Assembly: GCF_001949145.1 (NCBI RefSeq)
Contig: NW_019091381.1
Coordinates: forward strand, 1,494,213-1,536,313
Length of the DNA stretch: 42,101 bases
Reading direction: 5' to 3'
Source: Acanthaster planci
Lineage: Eukaryota; Echinodermata; Asteroidea; Valvatida; Acanthasteridae
Positions 23,101 to 39,625 of this stretch are shown here, piece by piece. The position numbers and the translations under genes were made by a program. Positions within the stretch are counted from its first letter, which is position 1. Each line of letters begins with the position of its first letter. The notes under the pieces were generated by a model. That model saw only the letters and a list, made by a program, of their open reading frames with translations, had not been told where the DNA came from and made no database searches.

Positions 23101-26100
23101 ACCAATAGGTCTACATTTGATAACGACTCTGTATTATCAAGAAGCCTGCATCTTGGGTTTTAAAGTGATAGAATGCTTTTGACTTGACAAAACATGCTTT
23201 ATTTTGTTTGATTGGTTATTTTGGCAGAGGATGTTTGGTTTATCCTTCCCCGTTGACGAACTTGGCTTCCGAGATGTAGAATCTCTCATCATGATGATGC
23301 CAGACACTGCCACATTAGTCTACAAGGGATACGGTAAACCAAATAACAGCACTTTGCATGAATGTAACCCAGATGTCATTTCAAATCTTTGAATGAGGGT
23401 GAAGTGTGTGACAGTTTTGATAGCTGTAAAGAAATTTGTCATAAAACTGCTTGCAGAGCGTATCAGTGAAGCTTGAACTGGTGAAGATTCATTGAATTTT
23501 TCATTCCTAGGTCGCCTTCTAGTGATGCTAGTTGAAGAGATGCCGGTGGATAGTCTGAATATTGGTGATGAAAAAGTAAGACCCAAAAAAGGGGACGTCA
23601 CCGATGAAAGCTAAAACTTGTTTCAAATGCTGTTAAATTGTCTCATTCCTCTCGCTCGTAATCATGTAAAGATGGAGATGTCTCTGAGTGATACTCCTTT
23701 AATGCCCTCTTCTTTTGTCCTAGCTATCAAGACTGTCGATACCTGCTGATTCTGTGGGTTGGGGGTTCAGTTACTCTTACTGTGAATATCCACCGATCCA
23801 AGACTACATCGAGGTCTACGTGGCCACCGTCTTCACTCCACACAGGCTTTCTATCCAACTCAAAGACAAGTTGAGAAATGATGCACTGGACGATCTCATG
23901 GATGAATTGGAGTATGTAATTTCTCTACTGATCAAATTTTCTAATTACGTGCATTTTGGGGTAGGGGGAAACATTCTCACGGAGTCACGATCACTCCATA
24001 AAATTTTACAAACATCACAAAATACATAATTCTCCTAATTTGTTATTCATGCTTTCATATGAGATGTTAGTCCCAGATTGATGCACGTCTTTTAAATGTT
24101 TTGACATTGTTTTGTAGATCTATCTACTCATACCCAGAGGGAAACAAGTACGAGTTTCCAGAGTGCATGATTGCCGTGGGTCAGGTCTGCTGTGCGCTCT
24201 ACCTCAGTGACAATAATTGGCACCGTGCCGTCATCACCGGTATCCCCAAAGTAGATTTCCTGGAGGTGGGTCGTGGAGGTTATGGTTTAACCCATCAAGA
24301 AAGGCTGTATATAAATGCAGTGATGTTCAGAATCTGTCTTCCTTTATCAACAAAGCTTTGGAAGTTACGTATTTGCAAAATTATTGAAACTTAAAAGTAT
24401 TCTTGTCTGCATTCAGGTATTGTATGTAGATTACGGAACTGTGGCCACTGTGTCAAGATCGTCGCTGAGATTACTCAAGTAAGTTGACTTGTTTCCACTT
24501 TCTTGTAGAATTGAATCATCTCACCCAAAATAGACCGATTGCACCCTCTAAGTCATGTGACTTATAGTGGGTATTAAATATAAACAAACACGTCGTCCAC
24601 ACAAGCAAAGTGTTTCATAAGTATCATTTACTAAAAATAACGCAGACGGTAGGTACCGTACTCGGACTACTGATGTACTGGGTACTATTCTCTAACTTGG
24701 CTGTACTGTTTGTAAACAACACTCAAAACACAGGTTGTCATGGCGTTGATACCCAGTATAGGTCACGTGATTTAGTGGGTGCAATCAGTGTTATATATAT
24801 AACGGTTTTGCCCNNNNNNNNNNNNNNNNNNNNNNNNNNNNNNNNNNNNNNNNNNNNNNNNNNNNNNNNNNNNNNNNNNNNNNNNNNNNNNNNNNNNNNN
24901 NNNNNNNNNNNNNNNNNNNNNNNNNNNNNNNNNNNNNNNNNNNNNNNNNNNNNNNNNNNNNNNNNNNNNNNNNNNNNNNNNNNNNNNNNNNNNNNNNNNN
25001 NNNNNNNNNNNNNNNNNNNNNNNNNNNNNNNNNNNNNNNNNNNNNNNNNNNNNNNNNNNNNNNNNNNNNNNNNNNNNNNNNNNNNNNNNNNNNNNNNNNN
25101 NNNNNNNNNNNNNNNNNNNNNNNNNNNNNNNNNNNNNNNNNNNNNNNNNNNNNNNNNNNNNNNNNNNNNNNNNNNNNNNNNNNNNNNNNNNNNNNNNNNN
25201 NNNNNNNNNNNNNNNNNNNNNNNNNNNNNNNNNNNNNNNNNNNNNNNNNNNNNNNNNNNNNNNNNNNNNNNNNNNNNNNNNNNNNNNNNNNNNNNNNNNN
25301 NNNNNNNNNNNNGGTTTTGCCCGTCCCCAACCCAACTGCAATCAGTGTGTTGTCGAGACTTCAGTGTCCACGATTGTCAGAGATTTTCACTTACCTGTTT
25401 AACTGGGAATGAGTTTGTTTTGATAACTGTTCCTCGTGTGTTTTTACAGATCCTGCTTTCTGAAACTGCCCATCCAGGCATACAATGCGAGACTGGCATT
25501 CATTGCACCGTCAGAGGTAACAAAATTGGAATTCTTTACAGTCCCAACGTCCCCTTTCTCCTGTAAATTTCTTTATTCTTGGAACCCAGATTAATTGTTC
25601 CTGCTCAATAATTTACCAGAGGCTATTCCTTTCTCACCGAGTGACGATGGTAATGACAAATGACAAAGTTCCAAATGACATTGGGAATGTTGTTTTCATC
25701 CATGTTTTTTGTTGGTTACTCAGGACAAGTGGACAATGAAAGCTCGAGATCGACTCCTCGCTATGACAGCAGGGAAGCCACTGATAGCCTTGATCACAGA
25801 AATTCAGGTGAGCTGTCCCCATCAGAGATAGTGCAAGTTAATCAGTGAAGAGCATTTAGATTTGTAGAACTGATGTCAACTTGTCAAAATTCCTTTATTT
25901 CTCCAATGTAATGCAATAGTTTCCTGATGATTTTGATATTAGAATCAATGTCATTGGTAGAGCATTTGTGGCCTTGTACATCTGTTGAAGTTGTCATTTT
26001 TGTTGAATTTGTGAATGCAAGTTTCTTCAATAGCATCTTGTAGTTTCTCCATTCATAAAGAAATAGAACGTTATCCCTATCTCCATTCTCATTTTGTTGT

Positions 26101-29100
26101 TTGTCGCAGTAAATTAAGAGATTTGTTTGAATTGTTGATATCTGATGTTTTGATTCCACCATATAAAGAATGATGAGTTATACCTGTTGCTAAGCGACAC
26201 GACGACGGAGGAAGATATCCACATTAACGACGCCCTGGTGGAAGAAGGTTTAGCAGTGTTTGCTAGAACACAAGACGACCTGGATCAACTCCTCCCGCCT
26301 CCGGTAAATTGAAGCTCCTCCCCTGCTTTTGTCAAGCACCTGTTTTCTCATTATGTCAAGATTTTTTTACCGCATAAAACAAGTACATGCTGAGTCCACA
26401 TGAAAATTGCATCCTGTTTTCAAAGTGATTTAAAGAGTTTTATGAAATGCAAGTCAATTTTTTTTCTTTTGTTTAATACGAAATTTGGTTAGTTGGAGGG
26501 TGATGTACCGCAACCGGACTTAGCCATGTTGACCCTGGAAGATGTCACAGAATTTGATGAGAATGCCAGTGATGACCAAAGAGAATTGCTGGACATGACC
26601 CAGGAACAGGAGGAGAGCCCACTTGCCCCGGAAGGTACCCCCTTCAAACTGAGCAGAAACCCTTGAAGCAATATGTCAGAGCTGTGGAACATGTTCTATC
26701 CCAACTGCTTTAATGTGGATTCAAATAATTATTTGTCAAATTGACCAATTTTGATATGTGCAAGGGACACAATATAATTGAAGTGTTTCAAATTCAACCT
26801 TTCTCAAAGTTGAAATTTTGATCTTTCTCTAGTCACAAATGTTGTGATCTAGTAAGTTGATTGGGTATGTTTTATACATGTGTTCCTAGGTGTCCATTGA
26901 TGTACATCGCCTTATTTGTCCTGCTTTTATCATTATGAATTCTGCTGCAAAATTAATTTAAAAATACACAAAAGCTGCAGCAAACTTGAATACACAAACC
27001 TAAAATTTAGGAGGGTATGACATTTTCATCCTAGCAGAATCTCTCTCAGCGGCAGAAAAATTGAATTGCTTGCTTTTAAGATGGTGCAGAGGTGGATGTA
27101 CCGCTTCCAGACGGAGGTTCGAATCCCCCCTCAGAGGACAAGAGTAGAGACTTGCCTCCTCTTGAAGCAATAGCAGATGAAGCGCCGTGGATTGTCAAGC
27201 GGTGAGTTTATCGTCAGATTGGATGGGTTATCTGTGAGTTGGCTGTTTAATTTTGAATTGTAAGATTCAGTTTAAAATTCTTTGCCATCTTTGTAGCTGG
27301 ATTTTTCGATATTTTGCCATCTTGAAAGACAGAGTTACTCGTTGGCATGGTTCTCATTGTGTCTTGCCCCCTGCATCCTCTCTGCACCCCCAGCATTGAT
27401 TTCCATGATGGGTACCAGGTACATCTGATCAACCACGACAGTGATGCTTGCTTGACCGTCGTGGAGGTCGCTGACCTCATGTGTGGAGAAGATGAGTCTG
27501 AACCTGAGGATATCCTGTATCAACAGGTAAATATAAACAAATCCTCTGTGTTTACACTCGGAGGCTCTTCCATGTCCATCAGTAGGGATGGTTTGTATGT
27601 TTTTGTTAATATGAACGCTTTTAGGACGGCACATGTGTCATATGTTGTATCAGCACTATAAAAGCCTCGTAAGAGACAGTCTTTCAGGTCGATGTACCTA
27701 CTTTGATAAAGTCGTAGTATGTGAATACATAATGTGCATTATTCATATATGACATGAATAATTTGCATATATATTCATATATGAATACATTATTCATATA
27801 TGAATATATGGATAATGTGTTACCTTTGTGTTTGTATATCTAGGTGGATAATTTGGGCGTTGAAATTCCTTTGCTGACGGCAGTGGAGAAGGAAAGCCCG
27901 AGACTTTTTGAAGAGTTGCGAAGGTAAATATAAAACGCTGAATTGCTCCATCTCCCTTGCTTTACGTTTTACAGTTTTGTCAATGTCAAAATTTTTCCTT
28001 TTTCCCCCTGACAGCTTTGACTTGCTGGATGATTCTGAAGACTTTATACTTATGATGCCATTCACAAGGTATGTAAAGAAAATTTGTTGCTTTTCTGAAG
28101 TGTGTTGATGACGTTAAAAAATTTACCTTGAAATCTGTTGGCAAATTTTCTTTTTTGTGTCATTCCTTTACCTAGCGCCATGTTGTTGCTGAGTTCTTGT
28201 AGTTCAGTCCGTATGGACACTGTGCAGCAACTTCAGGAGATTGCTGAGAACTTTGGAGTTTTTGGAGTGAGTCTTTTGCTTCAATTGTAAGCTTAACAAG
28301 TCATAATCTTCTGTCCCCTTTTTAATTTTTTTAGAGGTTATTTAGTGTCTTGGTTTTTTTTTAGGACCTGGTTGGCAGTGACATTGACGAATCTGCCAAG
28401 GATGAGCTTGACTTGTCTTTAGACGTAGAGGAGCTAAACATGACTTTGTCAGCATTGCAGTTCAGAAGGTACATATTTAGCAAAGTTGACTTTGTAGACT
28501 GTCTGAAGGTGTCGCATTGGCATTGTGTTAGATAGTTTTGCCATTCTTGTGTTATGATAGATAGTTATGCCATTCATATATTAAGGTAGATAGTTTGCCA
28601 TTGTATCAAGGTTGGATAGTTTTGCCATTCTTGTATTATAATGAATAGTTTTGCCATCAACCAACCTGTAGTCAGAGACAACAGTGCCCATTTTTGGACA
28701 TGGCCAAATATTGCTTGTGTAGGATTCCCTACCGCCAACATTTCTTTTGGTTTTTCTCTCTCAGAAAGCGCATTTTGGGAGACATGATGGTGAGCCATGA
28801 TTCAAACGGTGTGGACCATCTGTCATACATAGAGAGGAAGATTGAAGAAATCTCCCAAAAACTAGAAGCCACCAAATCTCACATGCAGCAACAGGAAGTG
28901 GCAGGTAGGTACGTGCGCTAACATGTCTTACTCAGTTTACTGCTAGAAATTCCTAATTTTGCTGCAGCTTGAAGACATAAGAAAGTAGTTGATATAGAAG
29001 TAATGTCAGTTTTACCCAGATTTACTGTCTTCACCCTTTTTGGTGGTCTTTCTTCAGACAAAATGGTTTCTTTGACCAACTCGGCACTCCCTCACAGGGA

Positions 29101-29791
29101 ACCAGAACAGTCTAACTCACCAGTCACCCCAAACCGTCCACTGAGTGTTGTGTCCTACTCTGATGGGAGTACTGAATCTCAGGGACGGTTGGTCCAGCCT
29201 GTCCAACCACTGCCACGAGAGGAAGAGAAAAGCAGTCTTGCATCCCAACCACCACCAGTGAATGTCCAGCAGTCAGATCAAAGGGACACACTTTGTCTTA
29301 CACAAGCTGCTGTTGGTCAGTCTCAAAGCCTGCACCAGCCACTGTTCAATCAGATGGCTCCTTCCACACAGCCCGGTTATCAGTTTGCAGCCTGTCAGAA
29401 TACTCCCAATCCAGGGTTCCCCAACCCACAAGCCACCCGTCTCCTCGCACCTTCTCCATCTGAACCCTTCTTTGCACCCCACCAACTCACACACTCCCAG
29501 TACCCACTCATGGGCGGGGCCAACCAAGGGTACCAGCAGCACCTAAGATCGGGTGACTTTGTCCCCCTACCCCAGCCAGTGAACCCTAACCCTTGGCTTG
29601 GTCCCCCACCTCAGACCCATGTCATGAGTCAGTACCCTCTGCCACAGCAGATTGCGATCGCCCAATTTGTTCCCATACCAGTGAGTGACCCACCAAGACC
29701 CTTCATTGTTAACCCCCAGAGGTATGGCCCCGGCCCTCCTGGGCCTGGCATGCCAAGACAGATGCAGGAAGGTCAAGGGTCATGGAGATAA
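20179..29791 (+). CDS. TDRD5: Tudor domain-containing protein 5 (LOTUS + Tudor)
   Basis: A germ-granule protein needed in mammals for pachytene piRNA production and retrotransposon silencing in the male germ line. Exons: 20179-20953, 21239-21555, 21993-22049, 22237-22393, 22676-22842, 23228-23333, 23511-23575, 23724-23911, 24118-24265, 24417-24478, 25450-25516, 25724-25807, 26169-26303, 26493-26634, 27081-27201, 27394-27526, 27844-27923, 28015-28068, 28176-28266, 28365-28468, 28765-28904, 29058-29791; 1,308 residues (human 981). Four LOTUS-like repeats precede one extended Tudor domain (about 560-775), then an acidic linker, short helices and a Pro/Gln-rich tail. MSDQ at 20179 is the first ATG and aligns with the vertebrate MSEQ start. 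One Tudor unit and a LOTUS array favour TDRD5 over TDRD7, which has three Tudors. The exon 13 acceptor is weak. Confidence 0.9.
20188..20850 (+). other. LOTUS (OST-HTH) domains 1 and 2 of TDRD5
   Basis: Domain 1 is about residues 4-80 (LTPEEVALDY, LPFRQLGYNTCQDFLQDIPD). Domain 2 is about 145-222 (SAYLRNQIKSLLIAHPNGVL, FKKLGFESLAHMCQSMPD). Both show the winged-helix pattern with the LG(F/Y) turn and a MPD/IPD motif before the last strand. LOTUS domains bind Vasa-type helicases or G-rich RNA in other proteins. An Arg/Gly-rich linker separates them. Confidence 0.85.
21502..23333 (+). other. LOTUS domains 3 and 4 of TDRD5 (exons 2-6)
   Basis: Domain 3 spans exons 2 to 4 (ILERHPEGLW, MMSLGYFSVTELMAAMPE) and corresponds to vertebrate LOTUS 3. 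Domain 4 spans exons 5 and 6 (RQLLEKNPEGILLKNLAFYY, VDELGFRDVESLIMMMPD) and repeats the same HPEG/NPEG, LG(F/Y) and MPx signature. Human TDRD5 is usually described with three LOTUS domains. Confidence 0.8.
21721..21862. repeat. Possible fold-back repeat in TDRD5 intron 2
   Basis: The left end GGGCCTGTTTGTTTC is largely complementary to the right end GAAACAAACTGGAC. An inner palindrome (ACCAGTGAT...ATCACTGGT) lies between. The ends resemble those of some hAT-type MITEs, but the arms are imperfect and no target duplication is clear. Confidence 0.35.
24537..24786. repeat. Imperfect fold-back element beside the gap, TDRD5 intron 10
   Basis: The left arm 24537-24576 and the inverted right arm 24747-24786 match at about 33 of 40 positions, starting GATTGCACCC on one side and ending GGGTGCAATC on the other. 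The 250-bp unit has no conserved reading frame. It ends 27 bp before the run of Ns. Confidence 0.6.
24814..25312. other. Assembly gap, 499 N
   Basis: A run of 499 undetermined bases inside TDRD5 intron 10. The 10-mer GGTTTTGCCC abuts it on both sides (24804-24813 and 25313-25322), suggesting an unclosed repeat or an unmerged overlap. Reading frames spanning it are artefacts. Confidence 0.98.
27721..27822. repeat. AT-rich palindromic tract in TDRD5 intron 16
   Basis: About 100 bp made of interspersed ATTCATATATGAATA-like palindromes and TATA steps. It is low complexity and may form cruciforms. No regulatory role is indicated. Confidence 0.6.
28531..28658. repeat. Short minisatellite in TDRD5 intron 20
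   Basis: About four and a half degenerate copies of a unit near 28 bp, built around GATAGTTTTGCCATTCTTGT. Copies start near 28531, 28560, 28589, 28615 and 28643. Unit lengths vary by several bases. Confidence 0.65.
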
Positions 29792-30552
29792 TTAAAGTGA
29801 CAAACTGCAGTCTATTAGTAGCAATCTCAATCACAGTTTATATTGATTTCGGCCAGTATTTGACACATGTTGAAACGTTGCTTAAATTTATTGTGAACCA
29901 AGCCAGCAAAACGGTGCTACTAATGTTTTACTTACTTTGTGAAGATTGTTTCAAACTTGTGTGAACGGTGCACGTACCAGGCATTATTTTATTTAAATTG
30001 AGTAATATTTTTGAAAGGTGACACTAAGAAAGTGAATCTGTACATATTCATTTTTAAAGTTTGATATTTTAGAGAAGTATGAGCAGGAATGACCATGAAA
30101 GTTCAAGGTACTTTATACAGAATACTTTGAAAAGAAGAATTGATGGAACATGCAGGATATGGGCTTAAGGAAGTTTTCTTTCCAAGACATTTGGTGAAGC
30201 ACTATCATCTCCAAACTTAACAGCGAGATTTGTTTCAATGGGATGTATGTAATTTGTAAATAGTTTTTGCCAGTAATAGTTTGCTATAAAAAAGGAACAT
30301 CTGCCAAAGTTAAAGTGTACAAAAGTTGCATATTTTTAAGTCAAAATTATTTACTTGCTTCTACAGGGCGGATTATTTTTGTACAAAATTTAACAAAAAA
30401 TGATCTTCCTTTGATTTGATTTCACTAAAATTGTTGACAGTCTCCGTTTGATAGAGAAGAGGAAGTTAAATCAATCTCTTGTTCTTAAGTGTTTCAGTTG
30501 TGATGAGGAATCTTCCATTTGTGAAATGTACATGGGCAAAAATGCTTCGTTA

Positions 30553-30558
30553 AATAAA
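30553..30558 (+). terminator. Candidate poly(A) signal for TDRD5
   Basis: AATAAA, 762 nt after the TDRD5 stop codon, in AT-rich sequence. It would give a 3'UTR of about 0.8 kb, ending before the convergent CDC73 3'UTR begins. Confidence 0.4.
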
Positions 30559-30875
30559 CACCCTTTTGAGCTTGGAATGGGGACTCATTCAAATGTTTCA
30601 AATGAAATTTTACAATTCTTGTCTTCTGTTTATTTGCAACTGTCATCTTTCTATGGTTTATTTTTTCAAATGCAAGAATACTTAACATGTTCAATATGTT
30701 TATCATTTTGTTCTATAGTATTAGGAAGTTTCTAAAAAAAATTGATAGCATCAAGTCAGCCTTGTGTTTGTAGTAGTAGATTTGCAGAATAATTTTTGGT
30801 GGGATATCAGATTTTGGGATTTTGAGAGGTGAAGAACGAATGTTGACTATTTCTCTACTGGTCATCTTTAACAGT

Positions 30876-31009
30876 CAGGCATGCAACTTTTCCTCGGATC
30901 GGCTGATTTCCTCATTTTTTACTTCACACTCATGCCATTGAAAAACACTGTCCAAAGTCTTGTAAAGATAGGAATTTCCTTTTTTTTCAAAGACGAAGTT
31001 GCATGCCTG
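30876..31009. mobile_element. MITE copy 2 (CAGGCATGCAAC family)
   Basis: A 134-bp element with perfect 12-bp inverted ends CAGGCATGCAAC/GTTGCATGCCTG. AACAGT at 30870-30875 is repeated exactly at 31010-31015, a 6-bp target-site duplication. The interior aligns with the copy at 2147-2291 over almost the whole length (for example CTGATTTCCTC, ACTTCACACT, AAGTCTT). Two different target duplications show two independent insertions. Confidence 0.88.
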
Positions 31010-32373
31010 AACAGTACAGAGTAAATATTCACCATTCAGGTGGTAAGGAATACAATTGCTGTATTTAAATTTTTATTTCCATCGGAAACTGCCCTGTTTT
31101 CTTGAACTATTTACACACAAACTCACAAAAGAAAAGGCTTCCAAAAAGATCAGTAAAAAGTGCTTGAATGGAAACACTTTCTTTTAATGGTTAATATACA
31201 GGGTTGGTGGTACAGTGCACAATCATTTATGTGTTACTGCTGAGAACACATTGGAGATCAATTATGGTACAAATTGGGGATAAATATCCAATCATTGCCA
31301 GGATGAAACGGTACATTTGTTCAGTCTGTACATCAGAAATGGCTACATCATGGATGTCATGCAAATTTGGAGAGTCAAGATTGAAATTTGGACCTCTTTC
31401 TGGCAACCCATTTCAAATCTGACTGATTTCAAATATTGTTTACTGCCATCCTACATGATTTAATTCACTACCCTACATCTACATGTATACGCATATGATA
31501 CAATACAAAATGACTATTTACAAATGGCTTTTCCGCTGGAGGGAAAAGATGAAAACTGCTTTGTGAAAAAAAAAAACTAGATTGGAGTTGAAATAAACTG
31601 GAAAACACAAACGTTTTAAAGGGGGTGTGGTCTTCAAGGCGCCATATTCGATTCGCTGATGTATCAGGGCTAGTTGCTGCACCAACAAAGTCTACGGACG
31701 GTACGTCGATTTGTGGTACACCAAAACTACCCTGTACGTCACTGTGGTAAAACCAACCAATTATTCCATGAAGTAGATTTAATGATTTTTATTTTTACAA
31801 AATGGCTGCCAGATACTTTGCTTTTTGGTACGTTTGAGAAAATGGGGAATAAATCTCTTGCTTCAATGTAGGGCCCTCGTTTAAAAAAAAAAAAGATTGA
31901 GAAAATGCCAGAGTGCTTTTAGAAACATCTTCAATGCATCAAAATCTTTAAAGTTATTCCCTTTTGTACAACTTTCAATTGTCAATAATATTCTAAATTG
32001 GAATAGAACAATACACAGATGCAAACATGGTGAAACTAAAACAAAATCAATATTTTGAGCATTTTGGTACGAAAATATTTCCAAGAACACTGACAAGTGC
32101 TCATCCCATTTTTTACCCTTGCTCTAAGCATCGCTCTGACCACAGATGTAGCCACTGCATGTCCAGAGACTAGGCGCTGTCTGTGACTTGTACATCAGTT
32201 CCTACCCCTGGGCATGATGTAACTGCAAACTGTGCAGTTGCTGTAAATCGTAACGAAGCCCTTGAACACCCAGGAGCAAAGTGGACAGACTACATCCTAC
32301 GCTTCAAAATCATCTGGATCTTGTCAGTCGTAGGAAGTAGTGGTCCATGGTGGCATCTGCCTACGGATGTGTC

Positions 32374-38760
<6,387 letters not shown>

Positions 38761-39625
38761 GATGGTTTTAGTGGAAGTAATGTCAGTAGATTGTTCAACT
38801 AGTAACGCACGCGTACTACAATCACATAAAGAGGCGGCACCCAGACCTAAATTGCCCTTCAAGAGACCTCTGACCTTTCTTGGCACGTTATTAATTTTTT
38901 AGTTAACTACAAATGAGGGCGCACTTTATATTTAACTGGGACCGCTTGCTGGATGTCTCTGTGTGGTGCAAGAACTGCAAAAACTGCAACGTTTCACATT
39001 CTCGAAAATCCCCGTTTATTTTAGGGGTTGACGTCATCTTGTCCAGGGGATAGGCTGGGGTAACCTTCGGCTATTTCTCATTCCTGTGCAATACTTCGGG
39101 CGCTCGCCAACAGTTATATTTCTTAGACCGGCCCTGCATTTAGGCCTCCTGATGTATGTTACTGTTGTGATATTCATCCTGTTCATAAGTTACAACGCCC
39201 CTTTACTTTTAAAGTTTTGGTCACTGTGCTTTAATATTGAACACGCAAGGAATTTTCATCCCAGAAATGTAGGCCTAGTAGTACTAGAAGTCTGGTAGTA
39301 GTAATATACTACTTATCAGACAAATAACTGTTGCCAGGGTCATTTCTTCCACTTTCCTGTATGATTTGTATCCGGTCTTGCTAGCTAGTTATTTTTGTGT
39401 GCCGGGATAAATTCTTCAGTTGATGCCTAAGACTGATTTGGCAAACATCTTCATTGAACAGAGTCAGTGAGCTTATCACATGTCAGCATCGGGCCTAGCC
39501 GGTGTATTGTCTGTGACTATCAATGTGATTTTAGTTTGAAGAGTGCCAGGATTTGACTTGTTTTACTCACTACATACCCATCTGTACATATATATTCTAC
39601 AGATTGTTTCTGAAAAATCATTGAA
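38761..39625. promoter_or_regulatory. Shared divergent promoter region of CDC73 and RO60
   Basis: 865 bp separate the two start codons on opposite strands, and no other gene is seen. An acceptor-like CTACAG ending at 39602 suggests that RO60 has an upstream 5'UTR exon in this interval. CpG-bearing sequence near 38805-38815 (ACGCACGCG) lies just upstream of CDC73. No TATA box at a convincing place was found. Shared regulation is inferred from geometry only. Confidence 0.5.

Larger units (their letters stand above)
23724..26303 (+). other. Extended Tudor domain of TDRD5 (exons 8-13)
   Basis: The Tudor core is split over exons 9 and 10 (CCALYLSDNNWHRAVI then VLYVDYGT). The aromatic and Asp residues of VDYG and the W of NNWHRA fit the methyl-arginine cage region. 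Flanking exons 8 and 11-13 supply the SN-like halves (IEVYVATVF; PLIALITEIQ; ELYLLLSDTTTEEDIHINDA). The order matches human TDRD5 closely. Exons 10 and 11 join in frame across the assembly gap, so no coding exon seems lost there. Confidence 0.85.
29792..32373. other. Convergent 3' region between TDRD5 (+) and CDC73 (-)
   Basis: No conserved coding frame. It should contain the TDRD5 3'UTR on the left and the CDC73 3'UTR on the right. Reverse-strand AATAAA hexamers that could end CDC73 transcripts are at 31788-31793 and 31072-31077. A MITE copy lies at 30876-31009, between the two sets of signals. Homopolymer A runs occur near 31567 and 31883. Confidence 0.5.

Noticed and set aside
24610-25566. 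Long frames on both strands across 24800-25320
   Set aside because: They exist only because the N run contains no stop codons.
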